Notes: generated by a model not told the origin, from the letters alone. Shown: positions 1 through 9,221, counted from the first letter of the stretch. The stretch is 32,348 nt of DNA from Geobacteraceae bacterium (GCA_024640545.1 JAHEEU010000008.1:1-32348); one strand, 5' to 3'. Made by a program: numbers and translations.

Positions 1-2347
1 CGCTGAGCCTCTGCGTGCGCTGGCCGCGCGGCAGGTCGGCGACGTGCCGCTGCAGGGCATCGAGCTGGTAGGCCAACGACCTGGGATGATCCTCGTCCAT
101 CAGGATCAACTCGAGGACCGTAGGCAGGTGCATGTAGGAACGATAGCGGCGGCGGAAAGTATTCAAACTGTCGCAGATGAACAGGACCGTCTCCATCAAC
201 TGGCGCTGCAAAGACTCCTCCAACTGCGGCACCAGGGTGGCACGCAGCAGGGAGATCAGTCCCAGGGCCCTCTCCAGGCGCCGGCCGATATCGAGCAGCC
301 GCCAGCCGGATTCCCGGGGAATACTTTCCGCGGCGAGACCACTGAAGGCAACCAGCTGCATGATCAGGTGGTCGAGATGATCCTGCATGCGGTGTTTGTC
401 AGTCTCCAAAGTCTCTACGTCATCAACCCAGTCCTGCTGGATCGCGTCGATAATCCTCCAGATCTCAGCAGGCCAGTTATCCCGGACTGTCATGGCGGAC
501 TGGCCGAAGGCTTGCAGGATGGCGGCCAGGCTGCCAACCCGCTTGGGATCCCGCAGCAGAGAACATAACTCGGCGCGGGGTTTCTGGAGGAGTTCCTCGC
601 CCCCTTCGCCGACAAACCCGGGATAGGTCGCGGTGACATGGGTCAGGGCACGCAGCAGGCTGTGCAGGTATGGCTTTAAAACATCGCTGTCGGCATCGCG
701 CTGCTCCCGCCTGAGCAGCAGGATAGCGCGCAGCAGGCGGGCCATACCCTCGGCGCGCTCGACATAACGGCCGACCCAGAAGAGATGGTCCGCGGCGCGG
801 CTGGTCAGCGGTTCGGCGCGGAACGGCAGGACCTGGTCATGCTTCGGTTTCCGCCACAGGCTGACGTAGCGGACCGGCTCCTTCGACAGCACCCAGGTAT
901 CCTTGCTCGGCACGCCGGCCTTGTTGGATACGACCAGTTCCCCTTCCTGTTCAGCGATACGCGTCATTCCGCCCGGCATGGCGATATAGCCGTCCTCGCC
1001 GGCGACCAGGAAAGAGCGCAGAATCGCGTGACGCGGCTCGACCCAGCCGTCGACCAGCGATGGAGCCGTCGAGAAACTGACCATTTCCTGGCCGATGTAG
1101 AGATGCGGCCGGTGCAGAATGCGTTCACGCAGCTCCGCCTGTTCACCGGCCGTCAGCTGAGCGCCGAAGATCGCGCGGTAGCCCCGGGTCCGGTGAATCA
1201 TCTTGATGACCAGCTTGTTGAGATTGTCCAGGACGAACTTGCATTCGCCTTCCTGGCCGCACCACCAGGTGGCCACTGAGGGGAGCTTGAGATCTTCGCC
1301 GAGAAAATACCGGGCGATGCCGGGCAGAAAGGACATCAGTCCCGGGTTCTCGAGGACGCTGCTGCCGATCGGATTGGCAATGGCCACGTGACCGAGCCTT
1401 GCCGACTGCACCAGGCCGGTGACTCCGAGTCTTGAATCCTCGCGCAATTCCAGGGGGTCGCAGTAGGCATCATCGACCCGGCGCAGGATGACGTCGACCT
1501 GGTGCAGCCCCTCCAGAGATTTCAGCCAGACCCGGCCGTCACGGACACTCAGGTCGTCGCCCTGGACCAGTGCATAGCCAAGGTAATCAGCGAGGTAGGC
1601 GTGCTCGAAATAGCTCGGGCTGTAGGGCCCGGAGGTCAGGACCACGATCCGCGGGTCTTCGCGATTCTGTGGCGCAAGCCGGGCCAGGCGGTCACGCAGC
1701 GGCTGGAAGAATCCGGCGAGGCGCTTGACGTGGCAGTCGCGGAAGAGCGTGGGCGCGATGCGCGTCATGACCATGCGGTTTTCGAGCGCATAGCCGAGCC
1801 CCGAGGGGGCCTGCGCGCGGTCGTCCAGGACCCACATGCGTCCATCGGGACCGCGGGCAAGATTGGAAGAAGAGAGCACCAGGGGACGTCCGCCGGGGGC
1901 ACGAATCCCGCTACAGCAACGCTGGAACCCGGCATGGCTGAAGATCAGCTCTGGCGGCAGCAGACCCTGCTTGAGCAGGGCCTGCGGTCCGTAAAGATCA
2001 GTCAGAATCAGGTTGAGCAGTTCGGCCCGCTGCACCAAACCGGCTTCGATCACTGCCCATTCATCGGCGCTGATGAACAGCGGGATCGGGTCGAGCTGCC
2101 AGGGTCGCGCGGAGCCGCCCGTCCCGTTCTGGACGTTGAAGGTGACGCCGTTTTCCCGCAGCAGCCGCTGCGCTTCGTGGCGCCGACGCTCCAAACCTTC
2201 CCGGCCAAGCTGGTCGAGCTCCTGCATGAGGGCCTGCCAGTGGGGGAGCAGCTGCCCCTCCCCGGCATACATCTCATCGTAGCCTTCCAGCCTGGTCGCA
2301 TAGAATTGACTCACCGACCCGGGAGTCGACTTAATGGTCTGCTGCAC
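1..2347 (-). CDS. Circularly permuted ATP-grasp / alpha-E (DUF403) fusion protein, 3' end cut by window edge
   Basis: This gene is missing from the ORF track because it runs off the left edge without a stop. The minus strand reads open from a GTG at 2347, preceded by AAGGA seven bases upstream; an in-frame TGA lies just before the GTG. The product starts MQQTIKSTPGSVSQFYATRL and continues with YDEMYAGEG, the usual opening of circularly permuted type-2 ATP-grasp proteins. A late ATP-grasp motif, PGGMTRIA followed by SKDTWVL, lies near residues 455-485. An alpha-E domain then begins near residue 519 (ADHLFWVGRYVERAE) and is still open at the edge (YQLDALQRHVADLP). About 782 residues are visible; fused family members are usually somewhat longer. 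ATP-grasp enzymes join a carboxylate to an amine through an acyl-phosphate, but the substrate here is unknown. It lies 270 bp downstream of the transglutaminase/DUF2126 gene and duplicates, as one chain, the two separate genes at 6-8.5 kb. Confidence 0.88.
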   Translation of the reverse strand, partial: MQQTIKSTPGSVSQFYATRLEGYDEMYAGEGQLLPHWQALMQELDQLGREGLERRRHEAQRLLRENGVTFNVQNGTGGSARPWQLDPIPLFISADEWAVIEAGLVQRAELLNLILTDLYGPQALLKQGLLPPELIFSHAGFQRCCSGIRAPGGRPLVLSSSNLARGPDGRMWVLDDRAQAPSGLGYALENRMVMTRIAPTLFRDCHVKRLAGFFQPLRDRLARLAPQNREDPRIVVLTSGPYSPSYFEHAYLADYLGYALVQGDDLSVRDGRVWLKSLEGLHQVDVILRRVDDAYCDPLELREDSRLGVTGLVQSARLGHVAIANPIGSSVLENPGLMSFLPGIARYFLGEDLKLPSVATWWCGQEGECKFVLDNLNKLVIKMIHRTRGYRAIFGAQLTAGEQAELRERILHRPHLYIGQEMVSFSTAPSLVDGWVEPRHAILRSFLVAGEDGYIAMPGGMTRIAEQEGELVVSNKAGVPSKDTWVLSKEPVRYVSLWRKPKHDQVLPFRAEPLTSRAADHLFWVGRYVERAEGMARLLRAILLLRREQRDADSDVLKPYLHSLLRALTHVTATYPGFVGEGGEELLQKPRAELCSLLRDPKRVGSLAAILQAFGQSAMTVRDNWPAEIWRIIDAIQQDWVDDVETLETDKHRMQDHLDHLIMQLVAFSGLAAESIPRESGWRLLDIGRRLERALGLISLLRATLVPQLEESLQRQLMETVLFICDSLNTFRRRYRSYMHLPTVLELILMDEDHPRSLAYQLDALQRHVADLPRGQRTQRLS

Positions 2348-2462
2348 GGCTCAATCCTTGTCCCGTCTCAAAGCTACGCTCATCTTCGGCGGGTTAAAAT
2401 CGGTTCCATCCATCAATGCGGCATCGTCCTGTTGCAATCTTTACGCAGCCAGAGCCCTGGGA

Positions 2463-2575
2463 ACCAACGCAAAGACGCAAAGGGAAAAGGAAAGGACACC
2501 AAGGGAGCTGTGGCTCAAGATAAGCGATCTATCCCTTGCGTCTTGAATTGATCCTTTGCACCTTTGCGCTAACGG
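2463..2575. repeat. Intergenic inverted pair of CGCAAAG-type repeats
   Basis: The 270-bp gap between the DUF2126 gene and the fused ATP-grasp gene has no supported gene. It carries an AACGCAAAGACGCAAAGG unit near 2466-2483 and an inverted, imperfect counterpart (CCTTTGCACCTTTGCGCTAA) near 2552-2571, with another partial copy (CCCTTGCGTC) near 2533-2542. Tandem CGCAAAG units between genes are, from general experience, scattered through many Geobacter-like and other bacterial genomes; their function is not established. The pair could fold into a long imperfect stem in the intercistronic RNA. Confidence 0.5.
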
Positions 2576-2616
2576 CTTGGCGTCCTGTTTGATGTCCTGT
2601 TCCAGCCTGGCTCGGA

Positions 2617-5600
2617 TTATAGCGCGGGAAGCCGGCGCAAATCTACGGTATAAGCGAATTCTTCGTTCGGTTCTTCCTCGGGTGGAGTCATCGGCTTGAG
2701 CGGGCCGGCACTCGGTGTGAAGACGCCGAGCCCTGCGCTGGTTGGCGGCAGCGTCTGCACCTCCCCGGGTGCCGCGCCGAAATCCCAGAAGCGGGTGATG
2801 CGACGTGCTTCTGCCTCAAGGGCGTTGACCGGGAAGATTTCATAACCGCGACCGCCCGGATGGGAGACATGGTAAGTGCAGCCGCCGATCGCCTGGCCGC
2901 TCCAGGTGTCGATGACGTTGAACACCAGCGGCGAGTGCGGTTTGATGGTCGGGTGCAGGGCCGAAGGCGGCTGCCAGGCCCGGTAGCGGACACCGACCAC
3001 GTACTCGCCCTTGCGGCCGGTGCTGCGCAACGCCAGCCGCCGGCCGTTGCAGACCACCGCGTGCCGTGGTTCAGTGAGCCCATTGATGCGCAGCTGCAGC
3101 CGCTCCACCGAGGAGTCGACGAAGCGGGCGGTGCCCTGGCTGCCCATCTCCTCGCCGAGCACGTGCCACGGCTCGATAGCGAAGCGCAGTTCGAGTTCCA
3201 TGGCGTCGATGTTCACTGTCCCGAAATGCGGGAAACGGAACTCGAGGAACGGTTCGAACCACTCCAGTTCAAATGCATAGCCCGCCCGCTTCAGGTCGGC
3301 CACCACCTCACGCATGTCCTCGCGGACGAAGTGCGGCAGCAGGAAGCGATCGTGCAGCTCGGTTCCCCAACGGACCAAGTCGTGCTCGTAAGGTTTTTTC
3401 CAGAACCAGGCGACCAAGGTGCGCAGCAGCAGGTTCTGGACCAGGCTCATGCGGGCGTGGGGCGGCATCTCGAAAGCCCGCAGCTCGACCAGGCCAAGAC
3501 GCCCGGACGGGCTGTCGGGTGAGTAGAGCTTGTCGATGCAGAACTCAGCGCGATGGGTATTGCCGGTCATGTCGATGAGCAGGTTGCGCAGCAAACGGTC
3601 GACCAGCCAGGGAGCTGGCACCTCTCCTTTCGGCATCTGCTGAAAAGCGATTTCGAGTTCATAAAGGGCGTCGTTGCGGGCCTCATCGACCCGCGGGGCC
3701 TGACTGGTCGGGCCGACGAACATCCCCGAGAAGAGGTAGGAAAGACCGGGGTGATGCTGCCAGTAGGTGACCAGGCTGCGCAGCAGATCCGGACGGCGCA
3801 GCACCGGGCTGTCGGAGGGGGTGGCGCCGCCGATGGTGATGTGGTTGCCACCGCCGGTGCCGGCGTGGCGACCGTCGAGCATGAATTTCTCGGTGCCAAG
3901 ACGACTCAGGCGGGCTTCGGCATACAGGGCCGTGGTGTTGTCAACCAGCTCGCGCCAGCTGGCCGCCGGGTGGATATTGACCTCGATGACTCCCGGGTCA
4001 GGGGTCACCATCAGCCGCTCCAGACGGTAGTCGCGCGGCGGCTCATAGCCCTCGAGGACCACCGGCATCGCCAGGTCGGCGGCAGTCGCTTCAATTGCCG
4101 CAACCAGGTCCAGGTAGTGTTCAAGCATGGTCAGTGGGGCCATAAAAACATGCAGTCGACCATCCCGGGCTTCGACGCAGAGCGCCGTGTGCGGCACCTC
4201 GTCCAGAGCTCCGGCACGCGGGTCATCCGCGGCAGGCTGCTCCTGCAGTTCCGGGTGGGAGGGAAGGGTCTCCTCGATATGGCTGAACCTTTTGGCGACC
4301 TCGCCGTGGTAATCCTCTAGCGGTGGCAATTCACCGAACTGGTTGTTCTCCGGTTGGACCTGGCGCTTCTCAGGCGCCACCCAGGGCAGTGACTCAAGCG
4401 GCAGGCGCAGCCCCATCGTTGACCCCCCTGGGATCAGGAACATCTGGTCACGACGGAACTCCCAGGAACTGCTTCGCCAGCCGCCACAGCTCATATCCCA
4501 GTACAGCGGCAGGGCGTAACCAGTCGGCTTGTCGAGGCCCTTGTCAAGCAGTTTGGCCAGATACTGGCGTTCGAGCGGACTCTTGAGGTCAACCTTCAAC
4601 GGGTCGATATTCTCCGGCAGGGTCCCCTCTTTCCAGAGATAGTAGAAAATATCCTCGTAACCAGGCACCAACCGCTGCGGGTCGATACCGAGCCGCTTGG
4701 CCAGCTGCGCGGCAAACTGCTCGGCATGTTCGTGGGTCATGCCATGATCCTCAGCGATATCGGCGAGCAGCTCCGGATTGCGCCAGACCGGGATACCGTC
4801 CTTGCGCCAGAAGCAGCCATAAGCCCAGCGCGGCAGCTGCTCGCCGGGATACCATTTGCCCTGGCCAAAATGCAGCAGACCGCCGCTGCTGAAAGATTCA
4901 CGCAGACTCCGAATCAACGTGTTGGCCAGCTGCCTTTTGTGTGAGCCATCGGCCTTGGTATTCCACTCGGCCCCCTCCATGTCGTCGATCGAAACGAAGG
5001 TCGGCTCCCCGCCCATGGTCAGGCGGACGTCTCCGGAAACCAGGTCGGCATCGACCTGCTCGCCAAGCGCATCGATCCGCGCCCACTGCTCGTCGCTGTA
5101 GGGCTTGGTCACCCTCGGGTCCTCGTGGATGCGCTCGACGCTGTTGGCAAAGGAGAAAGTCACCTCGCACTCGTCGGTGGCGCCGGTGACCGGCGCAGCG
5201 CTCGAGGGATGCGGCGTACAGGCCAGCGGGATATGCCCTTCGCCGGCAAACAGCCCCGAGGTCGGATCGAGCCCGACCCAGCCTGCGCCTGGGATGTAGA
5301 CCTCGGCCCAGGCGTGCAGGTCGGTAAAGTCGGCCTCCGGGCCGGAGGGCCCGTCGAGAGATTTCTCGTCGGCGGTCAACTGGATCAGGTAACCGGAGAC
5401 GAAGCGCGCCGCCAGGCCAAGATGCCGCAGGATCTGCACCAGCAGCCAGCCTGAATCGCGGCACGAGCCGATCGCCCGCTCGAGGGTCTCTTCGCAACTC
5501 TGCACCCCGGGTTCCATGCGTACGGAATAGTTGACGGTTTTCCAGACCTTCTGGTTGAGGCCGACCAGGAAATCAACCGTCGGCGTCGCCGAGCGGTCGA

Positions 5601-6000
5601 CCTCTTTCAGCCAGGCACTCAGCAAGGGGCCGCGCTCCGCCACCTCGAAGTAGGGTGCCAACTCCTTGCGCAGCTGCGGCTCATAGACGAAGGGAATCTT
5701 TTCGGCGGACTCCTCGATGAAAAAATCGAAGGGATTGATGACGGTCATGTCGACAACCACCTCGACCTCAATCTTCAGCTCTCGGGTCTTCTCAGGGAAG
5801 ACCAGGCGCGCCAGGTAGTTGCCGAATGGGTCCTGCTGCCAGTTGATGAAATGTTTGTCTGGAGCGATGCGCAGGGCATAGGAGCGGATCGGCATCCGTG
5901 AGTGCGGCGCCGGCCGCAACCTCAGGATATGGGGCGAGAGGTTGATTGGTCGGTCGAAGTGGTAGTGGGTCAGGTGCTTGCAGGCAACGCGAATAGACAT
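2617..6000 (-). CDS. Transglutaminase-like domain plus DUF2126 putative amidoligase
   Basis: The start was set at the ATG at 6000 (MSIRVACKHLTHYHFDRP), preceded by GGGGAG about ten bases upstream, rather than the track's in-frame TTG at 6018, giving about 1127 aa. Residues 1 to about 280 are a bacterial transglutaminase-like region: an N-terminal beta domain, then a papain-type core with an apparently intact Cys-His-Asp triad (C180 in GSCRDSGW, H229 in DLHAWAEV, D245 in GLDPT). From about residue 300 to the end is a DUF2126 domain, annotated in Pfam as a putative amidoligase, with a DVRLTMGGEPTFVS segment at its beginning and AGTGGGNHITIGG further in. The joint architecture suggests cutting or exchanging an amide at one site and forming one at another. 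It lies 42 nt after the alpha-E gene on the same strand, with a hairpin between. Substrate and product are unknown. No signal peptide is seen, so a cytoplasmic location is likely. Confidence 0.9.
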   Translation of the reverse strand: MSIRVACKHLTHYHFDRPINLSPHILRLRPAPHSRMPIRSYALRIAPDKHFINWQQDPFGNYLARLVFPEKTRELKIEVEVVVDMTVINPFDFFIEESAEKIPFVYEPQLRKELAPYFEVAERGPLLSAWLKEVDRSATPTVDFLVGLNQKVWKTVNYSVRMEPGVQSCEETLERAIGSCRDSGWLLVQILRHLGLAARFVSGYLIQLTADEKSLDGPSGPEADFTDLHAWAEVYIPGAGWVGLDPTSGLFAGEGHIPLACTPHPSSAAPVTGATDECEVTFSFANSVERIHEDPRVTKPYSDEQWARIDALGEQVDADLVSGDVRLTMGGEPTFVSIDDMEGAEWNTKADGSHKRQLANTLIRSLRESFSSGGLLHFGQGKWYPGEQLPRWAYGCFWRKDGIPVWRNPELLADIAEDHGMTHEHAEQFAAQLAKRLGIDPQRLVPGYEDIFYYLWKEGTLPENIDPLKVDLKSPLERQYLAKLLDKGLDKPTGYALPLYWDMSCGGWRSSSWEFRRDQMFLIPGGSTMGLRLPLESLPWVAPEKRQVQPENNQFGELPPLEDYHGEVAKRFSHIEETLPSHPELQEQPAADDPRAGALDEVPHTALCVEARDGRLHVFMAPLTMLEHYLDLVAAIEATAADLAMPVVLEGYEPPRDYRLERLMVTPDPGVIEVNIHPAASWRELVDNTTALYAEARLSRLGTEKFMLDGRHAGTGGGNHITIGGATPSDSPVLRRPDLLRSLVTYWQHHPGLSYLFSGMFVGPTSQAPRVDEARNDALYELEIAFQQMPKGEVPAPWLVDRLLRNLLIDMTGNTHRAEFCIDKLYSPDSPSGRLGLVELRAFEMPPHARMSLVQNLLLRTLVAWFWKKPYEHDLVRWGTELHDRFLLPHFVREDMREVVADLKRAGYAFELEWFEPFLEFRFPHFGTVNIDAMELELRFAIEPWHVLGEEMGSQGTARFVDSSVERLQLRINGLTEPRHAVVCNGRRLALRSTGRKGEYVVGVRYRAWQPPSALHPTIKPHSPLVFNVIDTWSGQAIGGCTYHVSHPGGRGYEIFPVNALEAEARRITRFWDFGAAPGEVQTLPPTSAGLGVFTPSAGPLKPMTPPEEEPNEEFAYTVDLRRLPAL

Positions 6001-6017
6001 GAAGGTTATGCTCCCCA

Positions 6018-6044
6018 AGGAGCCTGGCGCGTGGCCAGGCTCCT
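6018..6044 (-). promoter_or_regulatory. 11-bp perfect intercistronic hairpin between alpha-E and transglutaminase genes
   Basis: On the minus strand AGGAGCCTGGC and GCCAGGCTCCT form a perfect 11-bp stem with a 5-nt loop. The 5' base of the stem overlaps the TAG stop of the alpha-E gene, and the 3' base is followed almost at once by the GGGGAG ribosome-binding site of the next gene. There is no U-run after it, so an intrinsic terminator is unlikely. Inference: a translational control or mRNA-processing/stability element that sets the amount of the transglutaminase protein relative to upstream products. Confidence 0.6.
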
Positions 6045-7023
6045 AGCGCTGTGATTGTTCCTGTACCGCCGATTTCGCAGCGGAAATCGAGAAGAAGGTC
6101 TCGAAGACCACCTCGCTCACATTGTTCAGCCGGGTCTGCAGGTCGTCGATGAACTGGTGCAGGCCGGCCGCCTTGATATCGTCGATCGTCGTGTAGTCAA
6201 GATCCGACAGCAGGCGCCCGAGAGCTTTCTCGGCGCTGTTGGTAAAGCGCCCGCGCATGGTTCCGGAGATGTTGCGCAGCGACAGTTCAGCCATGATCAG
6301 GCAGTGGTGGATCGCCCGCGGGAATTCGGCATCGAGGACCATGAATTCGATGATCTGGTCAGGTACGATCTGACCATAGCGCTTGCGGTACATCTCGAAG
6401 GCGCTGGCCGAACGCAGGATCGACCCCCAGAGGATATGGTCGAAGGGCGTACCGACATAGTCGATGGACGGCAGGAGGATGAAGTACTTGACGTCGATGA
6501 TGCGGGCGGTCTTGTCGGCCCGTTCCAGCATCCGGCCGAGCCTGGCGAACTGCCAGCCCTCGCCGTGGGTCATGGTGTTCTCGGCCAGCCCGGTAAAGAG
6601 ATGGCTGGCCATCATGACTTCGACAAAGAAATCGTGGGGGAGTTCGAGTACGCCCCCCTGGCGCGAGGCATCCTTGATCAGCAGGTAGAAGGTATTGACC
6701 TGCTGCCACATCTCGGAGCTGATCCATTCGCGCACCGACCGGGCATTCTCCCTGGCCATGTGCAGGCAGGAAAGCATCGAGTTGGGGTTGCGGGTATCGA
6801 AGGTCAGGAACTGGACCACGTTCTCGCGATTGAAGTCGTCGTAGTACTCCTTGAACAGCTCTTCGTCCCCGGTGGTCACCACCAGCGGCTCCCACTGTTC
6901 ACCGACCCCGACCGGCAGATCGAGGATCATGTGGTAATTGGCATCCATGATGCGCGCCACGTTCTCCGCCCGCTCGATGTACCGGGCCATCCAATAGGTT
7001 GATTCGGCGACGCGACTCAGCAT
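6043..7023 (-). CDS. Alpha-E domain protein (DUF403)
   Basis: This 326-aa protein begins [20 protein letters not shown], the standard opening of stand-alone alpha-E proteins, an all-helical family found next to circularly permuted ATP-grasp genes. Further family-like segments are [16 protein letters not shown] and [14 protein letters not shown]. The start ATG overlaps the end of the upstream ATP-grasp gene by seven bases and is preceded by an AAGGGGG ribosome-binding site inside that gene, so the two are almost certainly translationally coupled. The biochemical role of alpha-E is not established; a partner or adaptor role for the ATP-grasp enzyme is inferred from neighbourhood and from the natural fusion at the left end of this window. 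Length is typical and no truncation is seen. Confidence 0.92.
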   Translation of the reverse strand: MLSRVAESTYWMARYIERAENVARIMDANYHMILDLPVGVGEQWEPLVVTTGDEELFKEYYDDFNRENVVQFLTFDTRNPNSMLSCLHMARENARSVREWISSEMWQQVNTFYLLIKDASRQGGVLELPHDFFVEVMMASHLFTGLAENTMTHGEGWQFARLGRMLERADKTARIIDVKYFILLPSIDYVGTPFDHILWGSILRSASAFEMYRKRYGQIVPDQIIEFMVLDAEFPRAIHHCLIMAELSLRNISGTMRGRFTNSAEKALGRLLSDLDYTTIDDIKAAGLHQFIDDLQTRLNNVSEVVFETFFSISAAKSAVQEQSQR

Positions 7024-8480
7024 GCGGCACCCCCTTTCGGAAGGGAGCAGGCCTCGACCACCCAGGTATCCTTGCTCCCCCCGCCCTGGCTCGAGTTGAC
7101 CACTAGCGACCCTTTCTTGAGGGCGACCCGGGTCAGGCCGCCGGGCATGACGTAGATCTCCTCGCCGTAGAGGATGTAGGGACGCAAGTCGACGTGCCGT
7201 CCCTCGAAATGATCATCGATCAGCGTCGGCACCCGTGACAGGGCCAGGGTTGGCTGGGCGATAAAATTGCGCGGATTGGCCCTGACCTGCTCGCCGTATT
7301 CGGCCCGTTCCGCAGGACTGGCATGTGGGCCGACCAGCATGCCGTAGCCACCCGACTCGCCGACTTTCTTGACCACCAGCTTGTCAAGGTTGGCCAGCAC
7401 GTGCTGCAGGTCCTGGTCACGCCAGCAGAGGTAGGTCTCGACGTTGTTGAGGATGGAGTCCTGGTCAAGGTAGTACTTGATCATCTCCGGCACATAGGCG
7501 TAGACCGCCTTGTCATCTGCGACCCCGGTCCCGGGGGCGTTGGCCAGAGCGACGCGACCGGCACGATAGGCACGCATCAGGCCGGGAACGCCAAGCATCG
7601 AGTCGGCGCGGAAGACTTCGGGATCGATGAAATCGTCGTCGATCCGCCGGTAAAGGACATCGACCGGCTTCAACCCGGTGGTCGTGCGCATCATGACGCG
7701 GTCATCGACCACCACCAGGTCGCCACCCTCGACCAGTTCGACCCCCATCTGCTGGGCCAGGAAAGAATGTTCGAAGTAGGCCGAGTTGTAAATACCCGGG
7801 GTCCAGACCGCCACCACCGGCTTGTCACGGCGCGGCGGGGCCAGCCCCTGGAGGAGTTCGAGCAGCCGGTTCGGGTAGTCGGCGACCGGCACGACGCGCG
7901 CCGCATCAAAGGCGCGCGGGAAGCTGCGCTTCATCACCACGCGGTTCTGGAGCACGTAGGAGACCCCGGAGGGACAGCGCAGGTTGTCTTCGAGCACGTA
8001 GAACTTCCCGTCGGCACCGCGCACCAGGTCGGTCCCGGTAATGTGACACCAGATTCCGCCAGGCGGGTTGAGACCAATGCACTCCGGCCGGTAACCGCTC
8101 GCCGAAAGCACCAGCTCCTGCGGAATGATGCCGTCCTTGAGGATCTTCTGCTCGTGGTAAAGGTCGTCGATGAACAGGTTGATGGCCTGGACCCGCTGCT
8201 TCAGCCCGGCCTCGATATGCGCCCATTCGTTCTGCGGAATAATGCGCGGCACGATATCGAAGGGGAAGATCCGCTCCGTGCCCTGTTCGTCGCCGTAGAC
8301 GCTGAACGTGATCCCCATCTGCAGCAGGGCCTTTTCCGCCGACTGCTGACGGCGATGGAGCTCCTCGAGGGGCAGTTCATTGAAACGTGCGACCACTGCT
8401 TCTGAACCGGGGCGTGGATGCCGCTGTTCATCGAACATTTCATCGTAGAAGCCTTCGGTCTGGTAGTTATTGAAACGCAT
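7017..8480 (-). CDS. Circularly permuted type-2 ATP-grasp protein
   Basis: The start chosen is the ATG at 8480 ([17 protein letters not shown]), which has GGAAAGG six bases upstream, instead of the track's longer ORF; this gives 487 aa, typical for the family. Recognisable segments are YDEMFDE at the start, [56 protein letters not shown] and [20 protein letters not shown] followed by SKDTWV. The Glu/Asp/Asn and Lys/Arg residues in the [17 protein letters not shown] and DLRPYIL segments are those expected for Mg-ATP binding. Family knowledge: ATP-dependent carboxylate-amine ligase chemistry with an unknown substrate. It is the first gene of the minus-strand operon, behind a strong promoter about 190 bp upstream, and overlaps the alpha-E gene. 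Confidence 0.92.
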   Translation of the reverse strand: MRFNNYQTEGFYDEMFDEQRHPRPGSEAVVARFNELPLEELHRRQQSAEKALLQMGITFSVYGDEQGTERIFPFDIVPRIIPQNEWAHIEAGLKQRVQAINLFIDDLYHEQKILKDGIIPQELVLSASGYRPECIGLNPPGGIWCHITGTDLVRGADGKFYVLEDNLRCPSGVSYVLQNRVVMKRSFPRAFDAARVVPVADYPNRLLELLQGLAPPRRDKPVVAVWTPGIYNSAYFEHSFLAQQMGVELVEGGDLVVVDDRVMMRTTTGLKPVDVLYRRIDDDFIDPEVFRADSMLGVPGLMRAYRAGRVALANAPGTGVADDKAVYAYVPEMIKYYLDQDSILNNVETYLCWRDQDLQHVLANLDKLVVKKVGESGGYGMLVGPHASPAERAEYGEQVRANPRNFIAQPTLALSRVPTLIDDHFEGRHVDLRPYILYGEEIYVMPGGLTRVALKKGSLVVNSSQGGGSKDTWVVEACSLPKGGAAC

Positions 8481-8671
8481 AGGCAGCCTTTCCGGTGGTC
8501 GTAAGCATGAGACAAACCACACACTTGCATTCAAGTATTGATCAAACTGGCGGCAGATCGGAGAAACGGTGCATCGGGGTTATTCCTGCAGAAATTCATC
8601 CAAACCACGATCAGGGAAGCGCGGCACCCATCGAATCTGGAGGCATGTTTCAGGGGCGGTGAAGTGTTAAG
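8481..8671 (-). other. Untranslated leader of the ATP-grasp operon (gene-free stretch 8481-8789)
   Basis: The 309-bp gap up to the divergent zinc-ribbon gene contains no supported gene. On the minus strand, about 185 nt separate the predicted transcription start from the ATG at 8480. A small hairpin (ACTTG-AATG-CAAGT) is present, but no known riboswitch class was recognised. Confidence 0.4.
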
Positions 8672-8700
8672 ATTATAGCATAGTTACTGCGGCATGTCTC
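8672..8700 (-). promoter_or_regulatory. Sigma-70-type promoter for the ATP-grasp/alpha-E/transglutaminase operon
   Basis: On the minus strand there is a perfect -10 box, TATAAT (8677-8672), with an extended TG one base upstream (TGCTATAAT). A GAGACA -35 (8700-8695, four of six consensus bases) lies 17 bp away. The predicted start is near 8665. Confidence 0.6.
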
Positions 8701-8789
8701 GAAGCTTAAGAGCTTATAACTTTACTTTGTTACGGAAAACCATTATCTATTGTGCCCCGGAATCACCCGGCCCCGAACGAAAGCTTTGT

Positions 8790-9221
8790 ATGGCAGCCAG
8801 AATCACTTCACCAGGAGATATCATCGACGCCTATTGCACCAGTTGCCGGACGATCATGAACCATACCATCGTCTCGATGGTCCAGGCGCGCCCGGCGCGC
8901 GTCCAGTGCAACACCTGCGGCGGCGTCCACAACTACCGCTCGGGAAAACCCACAAGGCCAACAGCGAGCGCGCCCCCGAAAACATCGGCGACTCGCCAGA
9001 CCAGGAAGGACCCGGGCCATTCCGCGCACCAGGAGTGGGTCTCGCTGCAGTTGGATCAAGGCGCTGCTAAGGCGACCGTCTACAACATGCAGGCACGCTA
9101 CAAGGTCGGCGATCTGGTGAAACATGCCAAGTTCGGGCTGGGCGTGGTCAAAGCCCTGAGCGGCGCGAACAAGGTCGAGATCCTCTTCGAAGAGGGGTTG
9201 AAGCTGCTGCGCTGCGGTTGA
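8790..9221 (+). CDS. Small protein with zinc ribbon and C-terminal Tudor/PcrA-C-like domain
   Basis: The start at ATG 8790 (MAARITSPGDIIDAYCTSCR) gives 143 aa; the track's start at 8694 adds 32 residues that look unrelated. Its ribosome-binding site is weak, so the start is less certain. Two CxxC pairs (C16/C19 and C40/C43) form a probable zinc ribbon. A Ser/Thr/Pro/Lys-rich linker covers about residues 50-95. The last 40 residues (YKVGDLVKHAKFGLGVV, then KVEILFEEG) match the pattern seen at the C-terminus of UvrD/PcrA helicases and in related Tudor-like or CarD-like modules that bind RNA polymerase or nucleic acid. No enzyme domain is present. Inference: a DNA-, RNA- or polymerase-associated accessory factor. 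It is transcribed alone, away from the ATP-grasp operon, and ends at a bidirectional terminator. Confidence 0.78.
   Translation: MAARITSPGDIIDAYCTSCRTIMNHTIVSMVQARPARVQCNTCGGVHNYRSGKPTRPTASAPPKTSATRQTRKDPGHSAHQEWVSLQLDQGAAKATVYNMQARYKVGDLVKHAKFGLGVVKALSGANKVEILFEEGLKLLRCG

Noticed and set aside
1502-2551. Plus-strand 349-aa ORF (and others such as 785-1279, 2860-3522, 3553-4320, 7323-8405, 26206-27774)
   Set aside because: These lie antisense to genes with clear family motifs, have no family-like sequence or ribosome-binding site, and are typical high-GC shadow frames.
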